Assembly (NCBI RefSeq): GCF_025629245.1
Contig: NZ_JANZXN010000020.1
Coordinates: forward strand, 1,920-65,919
Length of the DNA: 64,000 nucleotides
Source of the DNA: Natronobiforma cellulositropha
Lineage (GTDB): Archaea; Halobacteriota; Halobacteria; Halobacteriales; Natrialbaceae
Reading direction: 5' to 3'
The position numbers and the translations under genes are program-made. Positions 26,200 to 34,687 of the stretch are shown in pieces; position 1 is the stretch's first letter, and each line of letters opens with the position of its first letter. The notes under the pieces are model-generated. The model saw only the letters and a program-made list of their open reading frames with translations. It did not search any database and was not told the DNA's origin.

Positions 26200-27087
26200 T
26201 TACTGGCGGCGTTCGGCGTCGCCCATCGTCCGCTTGAAGTGTTCGTACATCTCGGTGTAGTCGCCGTCGGGACCGATGTCGCCTCTGATCTGGGCGATCA
26301 CTTGTCGAATCGTCCCGCCGACGGTGAACGGCGTCTCGGTCCCCTCGGCGACGGACATCAGCAGTCCCATGTCCTTCTCGACGAGGCTCATCTCGTACTC
26401 CATGTCGTAGCGGCCGGTGACGACGTACTCGGGGAATTTGAACGAGGTCGCCGTGTTTCGGCCGCTGCTCGTGTTGAAGACATCGAGCATCGTCTCGAGT
26501 TCGAGACCGACCTGCTGGCCGATCATCGTCGCCTCGGAGGTACAGATCATCGCGACGAACGAGAGGTAGTTGTTCACCAGTTTCATCCCGTGGCCGTGAC
26601 CCGGTTCGTCGCCGACGTGGAAGACGTTCGCGGCGATAGATTCGAACAGCGGCTCGCAGGTCTCGAACGCCGCACGCTCCCCGCCGACCATGACGGCGAG
26701 CGTCCCGTCTTCGGCACCCGCACGGCCGCCGCTGATCGGCGCGCCGAGGACGTCGACCGACCGCTCGGTGAGTTCCTCGGCAACCGCGTTCGTCGTCTCC
26801 GGCGTCGACGTCGTGAGGTCGACCAGGATGGTTCCCTCCTCGAGATGTGGCTCGAGCTCGTCGACGACGGCGAGAACGTGGTCGGGACCGGGGAGACACA
26901 TCATGACGACGTCCGACGCGTCTGCGAGCGCTGAAACGTCCGCAGCGGGCTTCGCCCCCTCTGCGACGAGTTCGTCGATGGCCTCCTGACGGAGGTCGAA
27001 CACGGTGAGGTCGTGTCCGTCCGCGACGATGTTTCGAGCCATGCGGCTACCCATAGTACCGAGTCCAAGGAATCCTATACGATCCAT
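26200..27087 (-). CDS. Beta-hydroxyacid dehydrogenase (3-hydroxyisobutyrate / tartronate-semialdehyde reductase family)
   Basis: 295 residues of the 6-phosphogluconate-dehydrogenase-like superfamily. N-terminal Rossmann motif IGFLGLGTMGSRMARNI, substrate-binding APISGGRAGAEDGTLAVMVGG (signature with GG), and the catalytic Lys in GHGMKLVNNYLSF, all in the right order. It would interconvert a beta-hydroxy acid and its semialdehyde with NAD(P). An adjacent perfect palindrome (27087-27110) lies between the TATA and its ATG, so it is probably under tight local repression. It may act on a product of the DapA-like lyase, but no direct evidence links them. Confidence 0.92.
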   Translation of the reverse strand: MDRIGFLGLGTMGSRMARNIVADGHDLTVFDLRQEAIDELVAEGAKPAADVSALADASDVVMMCLPGPDHVLAVVDELEPHLEEGTILVDLTTSTPETTNAVAEELTERSVDVLGAPISGGRAGAEDGTLAVMVGGERAAFETCEPLFESIAANVFHVGDEPGHGHGMKLVNNYLSFVAMICTSEATMIGQQVGLELETMLDVFNTSSGRNTATSFKFPEYVVTGRYDMEYEMSLVEKDMGLLMSVAEGTETPFTVGGTIRQVIAQIRGDIGPDGDYTEMYEHFKRTMGDAERRQ

Positions 27088-27110
27088 GCACCCCCCTTAC
27101 TCGGGGTGCA
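27087..27110. promoter_or_regulatory. Perfect 8+8 palindrome overlapping the start of the hydroxyacid dehydrogenase gene
   Basis: TGCACCCC (27087-27094), 8-base spacer, GGGGTGCA (27103-27110). On the minus strand a TATA-like AGTTATGG (about 27111-27118) lies just before it and the ATG (27087-27085) begins at its inner edge. A bound dimer here would cover the transcription start; alternatively it forms an RNA hairpin that masks the start codon. Confidence 0.65.
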
Positions 27111-27305
27111 CCATAACTGTTGATATCCGATAGTGATTGTATCTGACACGACTTGTTCGATGCTAGACGAGTACCGATTACGTCGCCAGAAGGAGGTATC
27201 TCGTCGCCTGGAGAATCGGTCAGGTATCGTACCTATCGAGTGACAGCCGCCGGGAACGACGGTCGAGCTCGCTCACCCACGGTCCCGAAACGGCCGTTCG
27301 GGCGC

Positions 27306-28391
27306 TCAGGAGCGCTCGAGCGTGACGTGCGTCTCGGAGACCTCGCTCACAGTGCCGTCGATCGAGGCGTGCTGGGTGTTGCTGATCGAATCGGGAGCCG
27401 GGGTAGCGACGACGTCGCCAGCCGACACCGTATCGCCAGGGTCGACACACGGGACGCTCGGTTCGACGAAGCCGGTGTAGGCGGCGTTCGTGATGAGCGG
27501 AATCCGAACCCGGTCCGGTTCGAGACGAGTGGGTTCGGTCTCGTGGTCGCGGTCCCACTCGTGGGCGGTCAGGACGTCGATCTGGCCATCGTCCTGCAGA
27601 TTGTCGCGCGCGAGGTCCTCGTCGAGAACGAGCACCGCGTTGGTGCGCTTTCTGACGCCGAAGGCATCCGGTTCCGCCTCGATCTCGTAACACCAGCCCG
27701 GTCCGCCGTCGGCGAGAATCTCGTTCTCGGCGATCGCACCGTCGTCGACTCCAGCCGCCTCGAGCAGGTCGCTCGCCGGCGTACCGATCGGCACGTCGAG
27801 ACAGCGGTGACGTGGCGTGTTGCCGTCGACCTGGACGAGTTTTCGGGTCACGGGCGTCCCGTCGCGGAGGGCACGGGCGACGTTGAAAATGCTCTCGGTG
27901 TTGTGGACGAGCCAGCCGTGATCGGTCGGGAGACCGTCACCGAGCTGGACGCCCGCGGTCACCATCAACAACACCGACTCCTCGCTGTAGGTGTAGACGT
28001 TGGGGGTGTAGACGAGCGCGAGACCCGTCTGTTCGGCGAAGTCGGCTGGCAAGTCCTCGGGCGTGTACACCGCCTCGCCCGCCGCCTCCTCGAGCGGTCC
28101 CAGCCACTCCTCGCGGTAGCCCACTTTGGTGCCGACGACGACGCGCTCGAGGGTGTCCTCGAGGAGCGTCTCGAAGAACGCGACGAGGTCGGCGGCGTGC
28201 TCGCGGCCGAGCCACTTATCGGCGTAGTAGTTCGGCTCGCTCTCCTGGTGGTTGACCAGCAGTGAGTCGACGTTCGCGAGCGCCTGCCACTTGACGTACG
28301 AGGGGAAGCCAGCACCGCCAGCACCGGCGACGCCGGCGGCCTGGAGACGGTCGGGAATCTCGTCGGGTCGAATCGGAGCGTCTGTGTCCAT
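27306..28391 (-). CDS. PduS/RnfC/Nqo1-like SLBB flavoprotein
   Basis: 361 residues. The FMN/NADH-binding start AAGVAGAGGAGFPSYVKW and VNHQESEPNYYADKWL resemble the RnfC/PduS GGAGFP motif; an SLBB-like segment follows (KLVQVDGNTPRHRCLDVPIGTPASDLL), then a lipoyl-like barrel at the C terminus (VDPGDTVSAGDVVATPAPDSI). It lacks the 4Fe-4S cysteine motifs of full RnfC and PduS. It may pass electrons between NAD(P)H and the small ferredoxin encoded 6 bases upstream on the same strand. This reaction is inferred from family and neighbour; cofactors are not proven. Confidence 0.8.
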   Translation of the reverse strand: MDTDAPIRPDEIPDRLQAAGVAGAGGAGFPSYVKWQALANVDSLLVNHQESEPNYYADKWLGREHAADLVAFFETLLEDTLERVVVGTKVGYREEWLGPLEEAAGEAVYTPEDLPADFAEQTGLALVYTPNVYTYSEESVLLMVTAGVQLGDGLPTDHGWLVHNTESIFNVARALRDGTPVTRKLVQVDGNTPRHRCLDVPIGTPASDLLEAAGVDDGAIAENEILADGGPGWCYEIEAEPDAFGVRKRTNAVLVLDEDLARDNLQDDGQIDVLTAHEWDRDHETEPTRLEPDRVRIPLITNAAYTGFVEPSVPCVDPGDTVSAGDVVATPAPDSISNTQHASIDGTVSEVSETHVTLERS

Positions 28392-28397
28392 GGCAGG

Positions 28398-28649
28398 TCA
28401 GGGTTCGGGGGCGACCTGGGTGCCGTCGTCGTCGTAGACGATGATCGCGTCGATGGGACAGGAGTGCGCCGCGTCGATGGCCTTCTGTTCGGCGTCTTCG
28501 GGAACCTCACGCTCGAAGATGCCGTCGTCGGTCTCTTCGGCCCCGTTCAGGTCGGCCTTTCCGGCGCCCATGTTCATATCGAATTCGTCCCACTTCTGGA
28601 TGCACTGAAACCACGCAGCACAGGCCATGCGGTTGTACTCGACTCGCAT
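28398..28649 (-). CDS. Small ferredoxin with a 3-Cys cluster site ([3Fe-4S]-like)
   Basis: 83 residues. Only three cysteines are present: Cys10 and Cys16 in ACAAWFQCIQKWDEF and Cys64 in HSCPIDAI. The pattern C-x5-C ... CP, with a non-Cys residue at the central position, matches single-cluster [3Fe-4S] ferredoxins such as those serving P450s. The start at 28649 is fixed by a TATA (CTATATACC, minus strand 28672-28680) about 25 bases upstream; an in-frame upstream Met would lie before the promoter. It forms an operon with the PduS-like flavoprotein downstream. Confidence 0.85.
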   Translation of the reverse strand: MRVEYNRMACAAWFQCIQKWDEFDMNMGAGKADLNGAEETDDGIFEREVPEDAEQKAIDAAHSCPIDAIIVYDDDGTQVAPEP

Positions 28650-28670
28650 TATAGGAGGGGATATGCCCGC

Positions 28671-28680
28671 AGGTATATAG
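28671..28680 (-). promoter_or_regulatory. TATA box of the ferredoxin/PduS-like operon
   Basis: Minus-strand CTATATACCT 22-31 bases before the ATG at 28649; leaderless start expected. Confidence 0.65.
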
Positions 28681-28702
28681 GTGATGTGGTAGCGTGAACG
28701 GC

Positions 28703-30064
28703 TCACCGCATCGAACGACGGTCGACGACGAACCCGAACGAGTCAACCGTTCTGAGATCCTCGAGACGGTCGAACACCGCGAGCGCCGCCGCCTCGTCGA
28801 CGACAGAGCGTGTACACTCGAGGAACTTCGCACGCAACCGGTCGTCGTCGACGGCGAGGTCGTGACCCCCGCCGGAGCGTCCGTAGGAGTCGGTGACGGT
28901 TCGTTCGAATTCGCCGTCGTCGGTACGGATGCGGACGGTCGCATCCTGGGAGTTGTACGGCAGGTCGGGGTCGACGTGGAAGGTGACGCGCTCGCGGAGG
29001 GTCTCGAGCGCCGGATCGCCAACCCGCTCGTCGTCGAACGCCGAGAGACCGACGTCGCCGTCGGCCAGCGCGTGGGCGACCGTGTAGGGAAGCGAGAACT
29101 TCGCCTCGAGTCCGGTCTGCGGGTTCGGGTGTTTGAGAATCTGGGCGGCGTTCTTCGAGCCGAAGACGTCGACCGAGCGGACGTCGTCTGGCTCGAGGTC
29201 GTACTCGTCGACGAGCGCGAGCGTCGCGTCGAGGCTGGTCTGGGTGGCCCGACAGCAGGGGTACTTCTTGAGGTAGATGCGGTCCTCGACGAGGTGCCAG
29301 CGGTCGACGGCCGGGTCGTGCTCGACCTCGCCGCCGTAGAGCGCCCAGAAGCCCTGCTCGCCGCTGATAGCCGTCGAGTCTGCGGTGACGCCGACGAGTG
29401 CGAGTTCGGCGGCGGTCAGCCCCGAGCGGGCGGCGAGACCGACCTGTATCGGCTTCATCATCGAGCCGAAGTTCTCCTTCACGCCGGCGGCAGTCGAGGC
29501 AGCGACGGTCAGCGTCGTCTCGAGTTCGTCCGCGGTAGCCCCACGCAGTACGGCCGCGGCGACGGCCGACCCGAAGACGCCGAACGTCGCCGTCGCGTGC
29601 CAGCCGCGTTTGTAGTGGTCGGTGACGATCGGTCTGGCGATGGCTGCGGCCGCCTCGAAGCCCGCGACGTAGGCGGTGAGCACGTCCTCGCCGTCGACGC
29701 CGGGCGTATCCGAGAGCGCACAGAGCGCTGGCACGAGCGTCGCGCTCGGGTGGCCGCGGATGGCGTGGGTCGTATCGTCGTAGTCGAGGGCGTGTATCGC
29801 CGCGCCGATGGCGAGTGCAGCGTCGAACGGGGAGTCGTAGGTCCCGGGAGCCAGGCCGTCGAACCCCCGCACACTGTCGTCCTCGACACCGACGAACGTT
29901 CTGGCGCGCTCACCAACCTCGGTCTCGAGGCCGGCGACGGCGACGCCAACCGTGTCGGTGATCGACCGCTCGGCCGCCCTGACTGCGGCTTCCGGTAGCT
30001 CGTCGTACTCGAGTCGAGCGAGTCGGTTCGCGAGCGCTCGCTCGAAGTGGTCGGATCGGTCCAT
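28703..30064 (-). CDS. MmgE/PrpD-family protein (2-methylcitrate dehydratase-like)
   Basis: 453 residues. Family signatures are AAIHALDYDDTTHAIRGHPS near residue ~95, where the DYDD and H are active-site region residues, and KKYPCCRATQTSLDATLAL in the C-terminal domain. MmgE/PrpD enzymes include 2-methylcitrate dehydratase, aconitate-like dehydratases and cis-aconitate decarboxylase. No prpB/prpC partners are in the window, so the propionate pathway should not be assumed; a dehydratase or decarboxylase step on a tricarboxylic intermediate fits the island (inference). The start at 30064 has a TATA (AACTATAACT, minus, ~30094-30103) upstream and removes an unconserved N-terminal extension. Confidence 0.9.
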   Translation of the reverse strand: MDRSDHFERALANRLARLEYDELPEAAVRAAERSITDTVGVAVAGLETEVGERARTFVGVEDDSVRGFDGLAPGTYDSPFDAALAIGAAIHALDYDDTTHAIRGHPSATLVPALCALSDTPGVDGEDVLTAYVAGFEAAAAIARPIVTDHYKRGWHATATFGVFGSAVAAAVLRGATADELETTLTVAASTAAGVKENFGSMMKPIQVGLAARSGLTAAELALVGVTADSTAISGEQGFWALYGGEVEHDPAVDRWHLVEDRIYLKKYPCCRATQTSLDATLALVDEYDLEPDDVRSVDVFGSKNAAQILKHPNPQTGLEAKFSLPYTVAHALADGDVGLSAFDDERVGDPALETLRERVTFHVDPDLPYNSQDATVRIRTDDGEFERTVTDSYGRSGGGHDLAVDDDRLRAKFLECTRSVVDEAAALAVFDRLEDLRTVDSFGFVVDRRSMR

Positions 30065-30093
30065 GCGTGTGCCACCGTCTCGGTGGCCGACCC

Positions 30094-30103
30094 AGTTATA
30101 GTT
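30094..30103 (-). promoter_or_regulatory. TATA box of the MmgE/PrpD gene
   Basis: Minus-strand AACTATAACT about 30 bases before the ATG at 30064. Confidence 0.6.
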
Positions 30104-30183
30104 GCCTCCGAGGATCGACAGCGGACGTGAATGCGCTCGCGTACGCGAGGGATACGTCGCCCCACCGTGAGAACCCAATAGAG

Positions 30184-30193
30184 CCAAATAATG
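30184..30193 (+). promoter_or_regulatory. TATA box of the FAD oxidoreductase gene
   Basis: CCAAATAATG about 20-29 bases before the ATG at 30213. It is divergent from the MmgE/PrpD promoter 80-90 bases away, so one regulator could serve both. Confidence 0.5.
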
Positions 30194-30212
30194 AGGGTGC
30201 TATCTACGGCCC

Positions 30213-31832
30213 ATGGTCAGGTACGAATCTCTCGAGTGCGACCCGTGGGACTACGAGACCGACGTGCTGGTCGTCGGCTTCGGCGGGGCGGGTGGCTGTG
30301 CAGCGATCGAAGCCGTCGACGCGGGCGCCGACGTGCTGGTGATCGAGAAACAACACGAAGACACCTACTACTCGAACACGCGCATCTCCGGTGGCGGCTA
30401 TCACAGCCCCGACCCGGACGGCGACCGGGAGGCGCTCGTGGCGTACGCGACGGCGATGTTCAGCGGGCACAACCTCCCGTGGAAACTCGAAGGCGAACTC
30501 CCGGAAGACCTCGCAGAAGACCTCGCCGAGGCGTGGGCGACCTACGCGCCGGAGAACGAAGCCTGGATGCGGTCGCTCGACCCCGACTACGAGACGGTAC
30601 TCGAGGGAACCGCGGCGTTTCCGGACTTTCCGGGCGCGGACGCGTGTGCCTACCGCGTCGTGCGCAGTACCTACTCCGGCGGTGCCGAGAACAAGGAGGT
30701 GTGTCAGAAGGACGCGCCGAAGGCGGAGAAAGAGGCCGGCGAGGCGTTCTACGCGTGTCTGCGTCACGGCGTCGACGAGCGCGGCATCGACGTCCACTGG
30801 GGGGCACCTGCGGAGGAGTTCGTCGTCGACGAGACCGGTGCGGTTCGCGGGGTCGCCGTCGCGCACGACGGCGAGACGGTCTACTACGGCGCGGGTGCGA
30901 CGGTGTTGACCACCGGCGGCTTCGAGTACAACCGCGACCTCCGGCTGAACTTCCTCGAGGGGGCGGGCGTCGAGGGCTGGGCGTTCTACAGCAACCCGGC
31001 GAACACCGGCGACGGCATCGTCATGTCGATGGAAATCGGTGCGTCGCTCTCGAAGGTGGGCAAGAGCGCCTCCCGGATGATCACCGCGATTCCGGTCCGC
31101 AAACACGGGCTGAAGATGGGGCTGCGGACGCCTGTCGTCGGCCGGCCGAACGCCATCGTCGTCGACAACGCGGGGCGGCGCTACGCCTCTGAACGGACGA
31201 TCACGAAGGATCCGAGCAGGTACTTCTTCTACAAGAAGGGCGTCGTCTTCGACATCGAGGCGCTCGTCTACCCGCGCATCCCCTCCTGGCTGATCTTCGA
31301 CGAGACGCTCCGAAGTCAGCGCTCGGTCGTCGGCACGCGCGAACTCGGCTACCACGGCATCGAGTGGGGCGAGCGCAACGAGACGGCCATCGAGAAGGGG
31401 TGGATACTCGAGGCCCCGACGGTCGAGGCGCTCGCCGAGCAAATCGCCGCCCACCCGGACAACCGCGAAGCGATGGACCCGGAGACGCTCGCGACGACCG
31501 TCGCCACGTACAACGGCTACTGTGAGGCGGGCGTCGACGAGGCATTCGGCAACGCACCCGAGAACATGGCACCGCTGCGGACGCCGCCGTTCTACGCCGT
31601 CCCGCTCTATCCGGGCGGGCCGAACACGAAAGGGGGACTGATGGCGAACGCCGAGCGGGAGGTCCTCGACGCCGACGGTGAGGCGATCACGAACCTCTAC
31701 TCCGCGGGCGAGATCTCTTCGGCGTTCAAGTTCGTCTACCAGGGCGGCGGGAACCTCGCCGAGTGCATCGCTTTCGGCCGCATCGCCGGGCTGAACGCGG
31801 CCGCGGCCGCCTCGAGCGGAGACCGGTCCTGA
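30213..31832 (+). CDS. FAD-dependent oxidoreductase (fumarate reductase/flavocytochrome c, 3-ketosteroid dehydrogenase-like)
   Basis: 539 residues. The FAD Rossmann motif DVLVVGFGGAGGCAAIEAVDAGADVLVIEKQ lies at residues ~15-45, followed by TRISGGGYHSPDP. The C terminus GGNLAECIAFGRIAGLNAAAAA is the second FAD-binding strand of this family. Members reduce or dehydrogenate activated C-C bonds (fumarate, urocanate, 3-ketosteroids). No heme motif or Tat signal is visible, so it is cytosolic. Lying between a PrpD-like gene and an amidohydrolase/Rieske pair, it could reduce an unsaturated ring-derived acid (inference). Confidence 0.9.
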   Translation: MVRYESLECDPWDYETDVLVVGFGGAGGCAAIEAVDAGADVLVIEKQHEDTYYSNTRISGGGYHSPDPDGDREALVAYATAMFSGHNLPWKLEGELPEDLAEDLAEAWATYAPENEAWMRSLDPDYETVLEGTAAFPDFPGADACAYRVVRSTYSGGAENKEVCQKDAPKAEKEAGEAFYACLRHGVDERGIDVHWGAPAEEFVVDETGAVRGVAVAHDGETVYYGAGATVLTTGGFEYNRDLRLNFLEGAGVEGWAFYSNPANTGDGIVMSMEIGASLSKVGKSASRMITAIPVRKHGLKMGLRTPVVGRPNAIVVDNAGRRYASERTITKDPSRYFFYKKGVVFDIEALVYPRIPSWLIFDETLRSQRSVVGTRELGYHGIEWGERNETAIEKGWILEAPTVEALAEQIAAHPDNREAMDPETLATTVATYNGYCEAGVDEAFGNAPENMAPLRTPPFYAVPLYPGGPNTKGGLMANAEREVLDADGEAITNLYSAGEISSAFKFVYQGGGNLAECIAFGRIAGLNAAAAASSGDRS

Positions 31833-31926
31833 CCGTCTCGGAGCGCCGCGAACGCCCGCAACTCACCCGTCATCCACACGGAAGATGATGTTAATGTTTA
31901 TGTCTCCCTGTGCCATACGGTGGGCC

Positions 31927-33066
31927 ATGGCACCAACGCAGTCGGGAGGAGAGCTTTCGGTAGACTCGATGCTCGTCGTCGACGCCGACGCGCACCTGCT
32001 CGAGAAGGACGAGGACCTGCTACCGTACATGGACGAGTATCCGGGGATGAAACGCTACATCGAGGGGGCGTCGGATCCCTCGGTCCAGATCCGCACACAG
32101 ATCTACTCGGGACCGAACACCGTCGGCATCTACGACACGGACGCACGCGACCTGACCTCCTCGGTCTACGACAAACTCAAAGACGACGACGAGTCGGCGC
32201 ACGTCGACACGAAACTCGAGGAGATGAACGACTTCGGCATCGACGTCGGCGTCGTCACCGGGACGACGATGCTCCACATCAACACGGTGAACTACCCACA
32301 GGCCGCACTCGCCTACGCGAACGCCTACAACAAGTTCCTCCGACACGAGATCCTCGACGCCCACGAGGGGATCAAAGCCGCCGCACTCGTCTCGCAGTTC
32401 GAACCCGAGAAGGGAGCCGAAGAGATCGACGAGATGGGCAGCGAAGAGGACATCGTCGCCGTCGCGATGCCCAACGGCGGGCTGAGACCGCCGTTCGGCT
32501 CGAAGGAGTTCGATCCGATCTACCAGGCGGCCGTCGACAACGACCTGCCGATCTTGCTCCACCCAACGACGAGCCTCGGCTTCGACTATCCGGCGACCTA
32601 CCGCGACTCACACACCTACGCCGAGTCGCGCGTCGTCTCCCAGCCCTGGCGCTGTATGTGGGATCTGACCACCTCGTTGACCCGCGGGCTTCCCGAACGC
32701 TTCCCCGACCTGCAGATCGTCTTCCAGGAAGCCGGCATCGCCTGGGTGCCGTACACGCTCTGGCGCCTCGACGACACCTACATGGAACACCCCGACCAGG
32801 TGCCGCTGCTCGAGCAGCTCCCGAGTGAGTACGTCGAAGACCGCTACTACTTCACAACCCAGCCGCTCGGGCACACGAGCGGGGCGAACCTGGCGTCGGC
32901 GTTCGACCTCCTCGGGCCGGAGTCGATCATGTTCTCCTCCGACCTTCCCCACGGAGCGTTCGACTCGGCCCCGGAGATCCTCAGACAGCTCACCCCCCAC
33001 TTCGACGAGGAGACGATCCGTGCGATCATGGGCGAAACGGCGGCGTCGGTCTTCGGGCTCGAGTGA
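31927..33066 (+). CDS. Amidohydrolase-family (ACMSD/Amidohydro_2-like) metalloenzyme, copy 2
   Basis: 379 residues, paralogous to 20068-21201. The first-strand motif is again D-A-H (VVDADAHLLEKDEDLLPY), with later His in PILLHPTTSLG, SLTRGLPERFPDLQIVFQEAG and Asp in MFSSDLPHGAFDSA. The start at 31927 (MAPTQSGGE) is chosen because of an AT-rich promoter-like stretch (GTTAATGTTTATG, ~31893-31905) before it; the frame is open further up but without promoter. The following Rieske gene begins 3 bases after the stop, so the two are cotranscribed and perhaps translationally coupled. Confidence 0.9.
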   Translation: MAPTQSGGELSVDSMLVVDADAHLLEKDEDLLPYMDEYPGMKRYIEGASDPSVQIRTQIYSGPNTVGIYDTDARDLTSSVYDKLKDDDESAHVDTKLEEMNDFGIDVGVVTGTTMLHINTVNYPQAALAYANAYNKFLRHEILDAHEGIKAAALVSQFEPEKGAEEIDEMGSEEDIVAVAMPNGGLRPPFGSKEFDPIYQAAVDNDLPILLHPTTSLGFDYPATYRDSHTYAESRVVSQPWRCMWDLTTSLTRGLPERFPDLQIVFQEAGIAWVPYTLWRLDDTYMEHPDQVPLLEQLPSEYVEDRYYFTTQPLGHTSGANLASAFDLLGPESIMFSSDLPHGAFDSAPEILRQLTPHFDEETIRAIMGETAASVFGLE

Positions 33067-33068
33067 CG

Positions 33069-33431
33069 ATGGCGAACAGAACACTCATCGCGACGGTTGC
33101 GGACCTGCCGGACCACGGCGACCGGATCATTCAGGAAGTTGGCGGCGTCGAAATCTGCGTCTTCAACATCGACGGCGAGTACAGAGCCATCGCGAACTAC
33201 TGCGTCCACGAGGCAGGGCCGCTCTGTGAGGGGAGCCTGACGGGCCAGATGTGCACCAGCGACGAGGACGAGTGGCACTGGGAGTACGAGCGAGACGGCG
33301 AACTCATCGAGTGTCCCTGGCACAGCTGGACGTTCGACGTGAAGACTGGCGACAACGTCAAAGACGACCGCTACTCGGTGCCGACCTACGACGTGGACGT
33401 GGAGGACGGAGAGATATTCGTTCTGCTCTGA
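33069..33431 (+). CDS. Rieske [2Fe-2S] ferredoxin, copy 2
   Basis: 120 residues, with Rieske ligands NYCVHEAGPLCEG and CPWHSWTFDVKTG, as in copy 1, and the same elongated spacing between motifs (insert around TGQMCTSDEDEWHW). It starts at ATG 33069, 3 bases after the amidohydrolase stop; a GTG at 33063 overlapping that stop is possible. No oxygenase subunit is nearby. The order amidohydrolase then Rieske is the same in both copies, which argues for a conserved functional pair in which the Rieske protein serves the adjacent enzyme or a shared redox partner. Confidence 0.92.
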   Translation: MANRTLIATVADLPDHGDRIIQEVGGVEICVFNIDGEYRAIANYCVHEAGPLCEGSLTGQMCTSDEDEWHWEYERDGELIECPWHSWTFDVKTGDNVKDDRYSVPTYDVDVEDGEIFVLL

Positions 33432-34651
33432 GCCGCGTCGAGCCAGTCGCTCGTCTCAAACGCGGTGTCGCCGACCTCTCGAGCGACGGCCGTGGGCGCG
33501 TCCTCCTCGTCATCGCCGCAGGCTGGTTCCTCTCGATCGGCGTCCGGATGGTCTACCCGGCGCTGTTGCCCTACGTACGCGAGACGTACGGACTCACGCT
33601 GACGACATCGGGGCTGCTCCTGACCGTGCTGTGGACGGCCTACGCGCTCGGGCAGTTGCCCGGTGGTATCCTCGCAGACCGCCTCGGCGAGGGGCGGATC
33701 ATGGTCCTGAGTTCAGTGATCGCGGCACTGACGCTCGCGGTCGTCGTCCTCGCCGGGTCACCGACGGTGTTGTTCGCCGCCACGGCGCTGTTCGGCTTCG
33801 GAACGGCGCTCTACGGCATCGCCCGCTTCACCGCCCTCGCCGACATCTACCCGGAGCAGGTCGGTGCAGCGACCGGCGTGACGATGGCGGCCGGCGACGC
33901 CGGAAACTCGCTGTTGCCGCCGCTGGCGGTACTGTTCGCGGTCAGCCTCGGCTGGCAGTTCGGCTTCGGCGTGACGATTCCGCTGTTCGTCCTCATCGCC
34001 GTCGGTCTCTGGGTCGTCGTCCCCGCGCGAACGTCCGATCCGAACCGGGCCGTCGAGACGGTCTCGCTCGAGAGCGGACGGCTGGTGCTCACCGAGGTGC
34101 GTCGGTCGCCGATCGTACTGGCGACGACGATACTGGTCATCGGCAGCTGTATCTGGCAGGCGGTCACCGGCTTCTACCCGACGTACCTCATCGAGATGAA
34201 AGGCGTCTCACCGACGGTTGCCGCCGGTCTCTTCGGGCTGTTCTTCGCCGTCGGCATCGCCATCAAACCGCTCGCCGGAGGCACCTACGACCGGGTCGGC
34301 GCACGCCGCTCGCTCGTCACCATCATCGCCGTCATCGCCGTCGCGCTGGCGCTCGTCCCCTTCGTCCAGGGGTTCTGGCCGCTCGTCGGCGCGACGGTTC
34401 TCTTGAGCAGCCTCCTCGGCTACGCGACGATCGCGCTCTCGTATCTGACCGCGACCCTCTCCGAGGAGGTCCGCGGGACCAGCCTGGGCACCCTGCGAAC
34501 CGTCTACACGCTCATCGCCGCGACGAGTCCAGCCGCGTTCGGCGCGGTCGCCGACGCCGGCTTCTTCGACGAGGGGTTCTTCGTGCTCGCCGCGATGGCC
34601 GGTGTGATGGTGCTGGTCGCGCTCCGGTTACCCGAGCGGTCCGGGGCGTGA
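33428..34651 (+). CDS. Major facilitator superfamily transporter
   Basis: About 407 residues, 12 predicted helices. The MFS motif A loop is visible as GGILADRLGEGRIMV between helices 2 and 3, and the second half repeats it (GGTYDRVGARRSLVTI). The start is uncertain: no ATG, GTG or TTG occurs in frame before ATG 33548, which would cut off the first helix (LLVIAAGWFLSIGVRMVYPALLPYV). A CTG at 33428 overlaps the stop of the Rieske gene (CTGA) and would keep all helices. The protein probably imports a pathway substrate, but MFS specificity cannot be read here. Confidence 0.82.
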   Translation: MSRVEPVARLKRGVADLSSDGRGRVLLVIAAGWFLSIGVRMVYPALLPYVRETYGLTLTTSGLLLTVLWTAYALGQLPGGILADRLGEGRIMVLSSVIAALTLAVVVLAGSPTVLFAATALFGFGTALYGIARFTALADIYPEQVGAATGVTMAAGDAGNSLLPPLAVLFAVSLGWQFGFGVTIPLFVLIAVGLWVVVPARTSDPNRAVETVSLESGRLVLTEVRRSPIVLATTILVIGSCIWQAVTGFYPTYLIEMKGVSPTVAAGLFGLFFAVGIAIKPLAGGTYDRVGARRSLVTIIAVIAVALALVPFVQGFWPLVGATVLLSSLLGYATIALSYLTATLSEEVRGTSLGTLRTVYTLIAATSPAAFGAVADAGFFDEGFFVLAAMAGVMVLVALRLPERSGA

Positions 34652-34687
34652 CACAAGGGTTATCCGCGCGATATGCGAACGGTCCCC

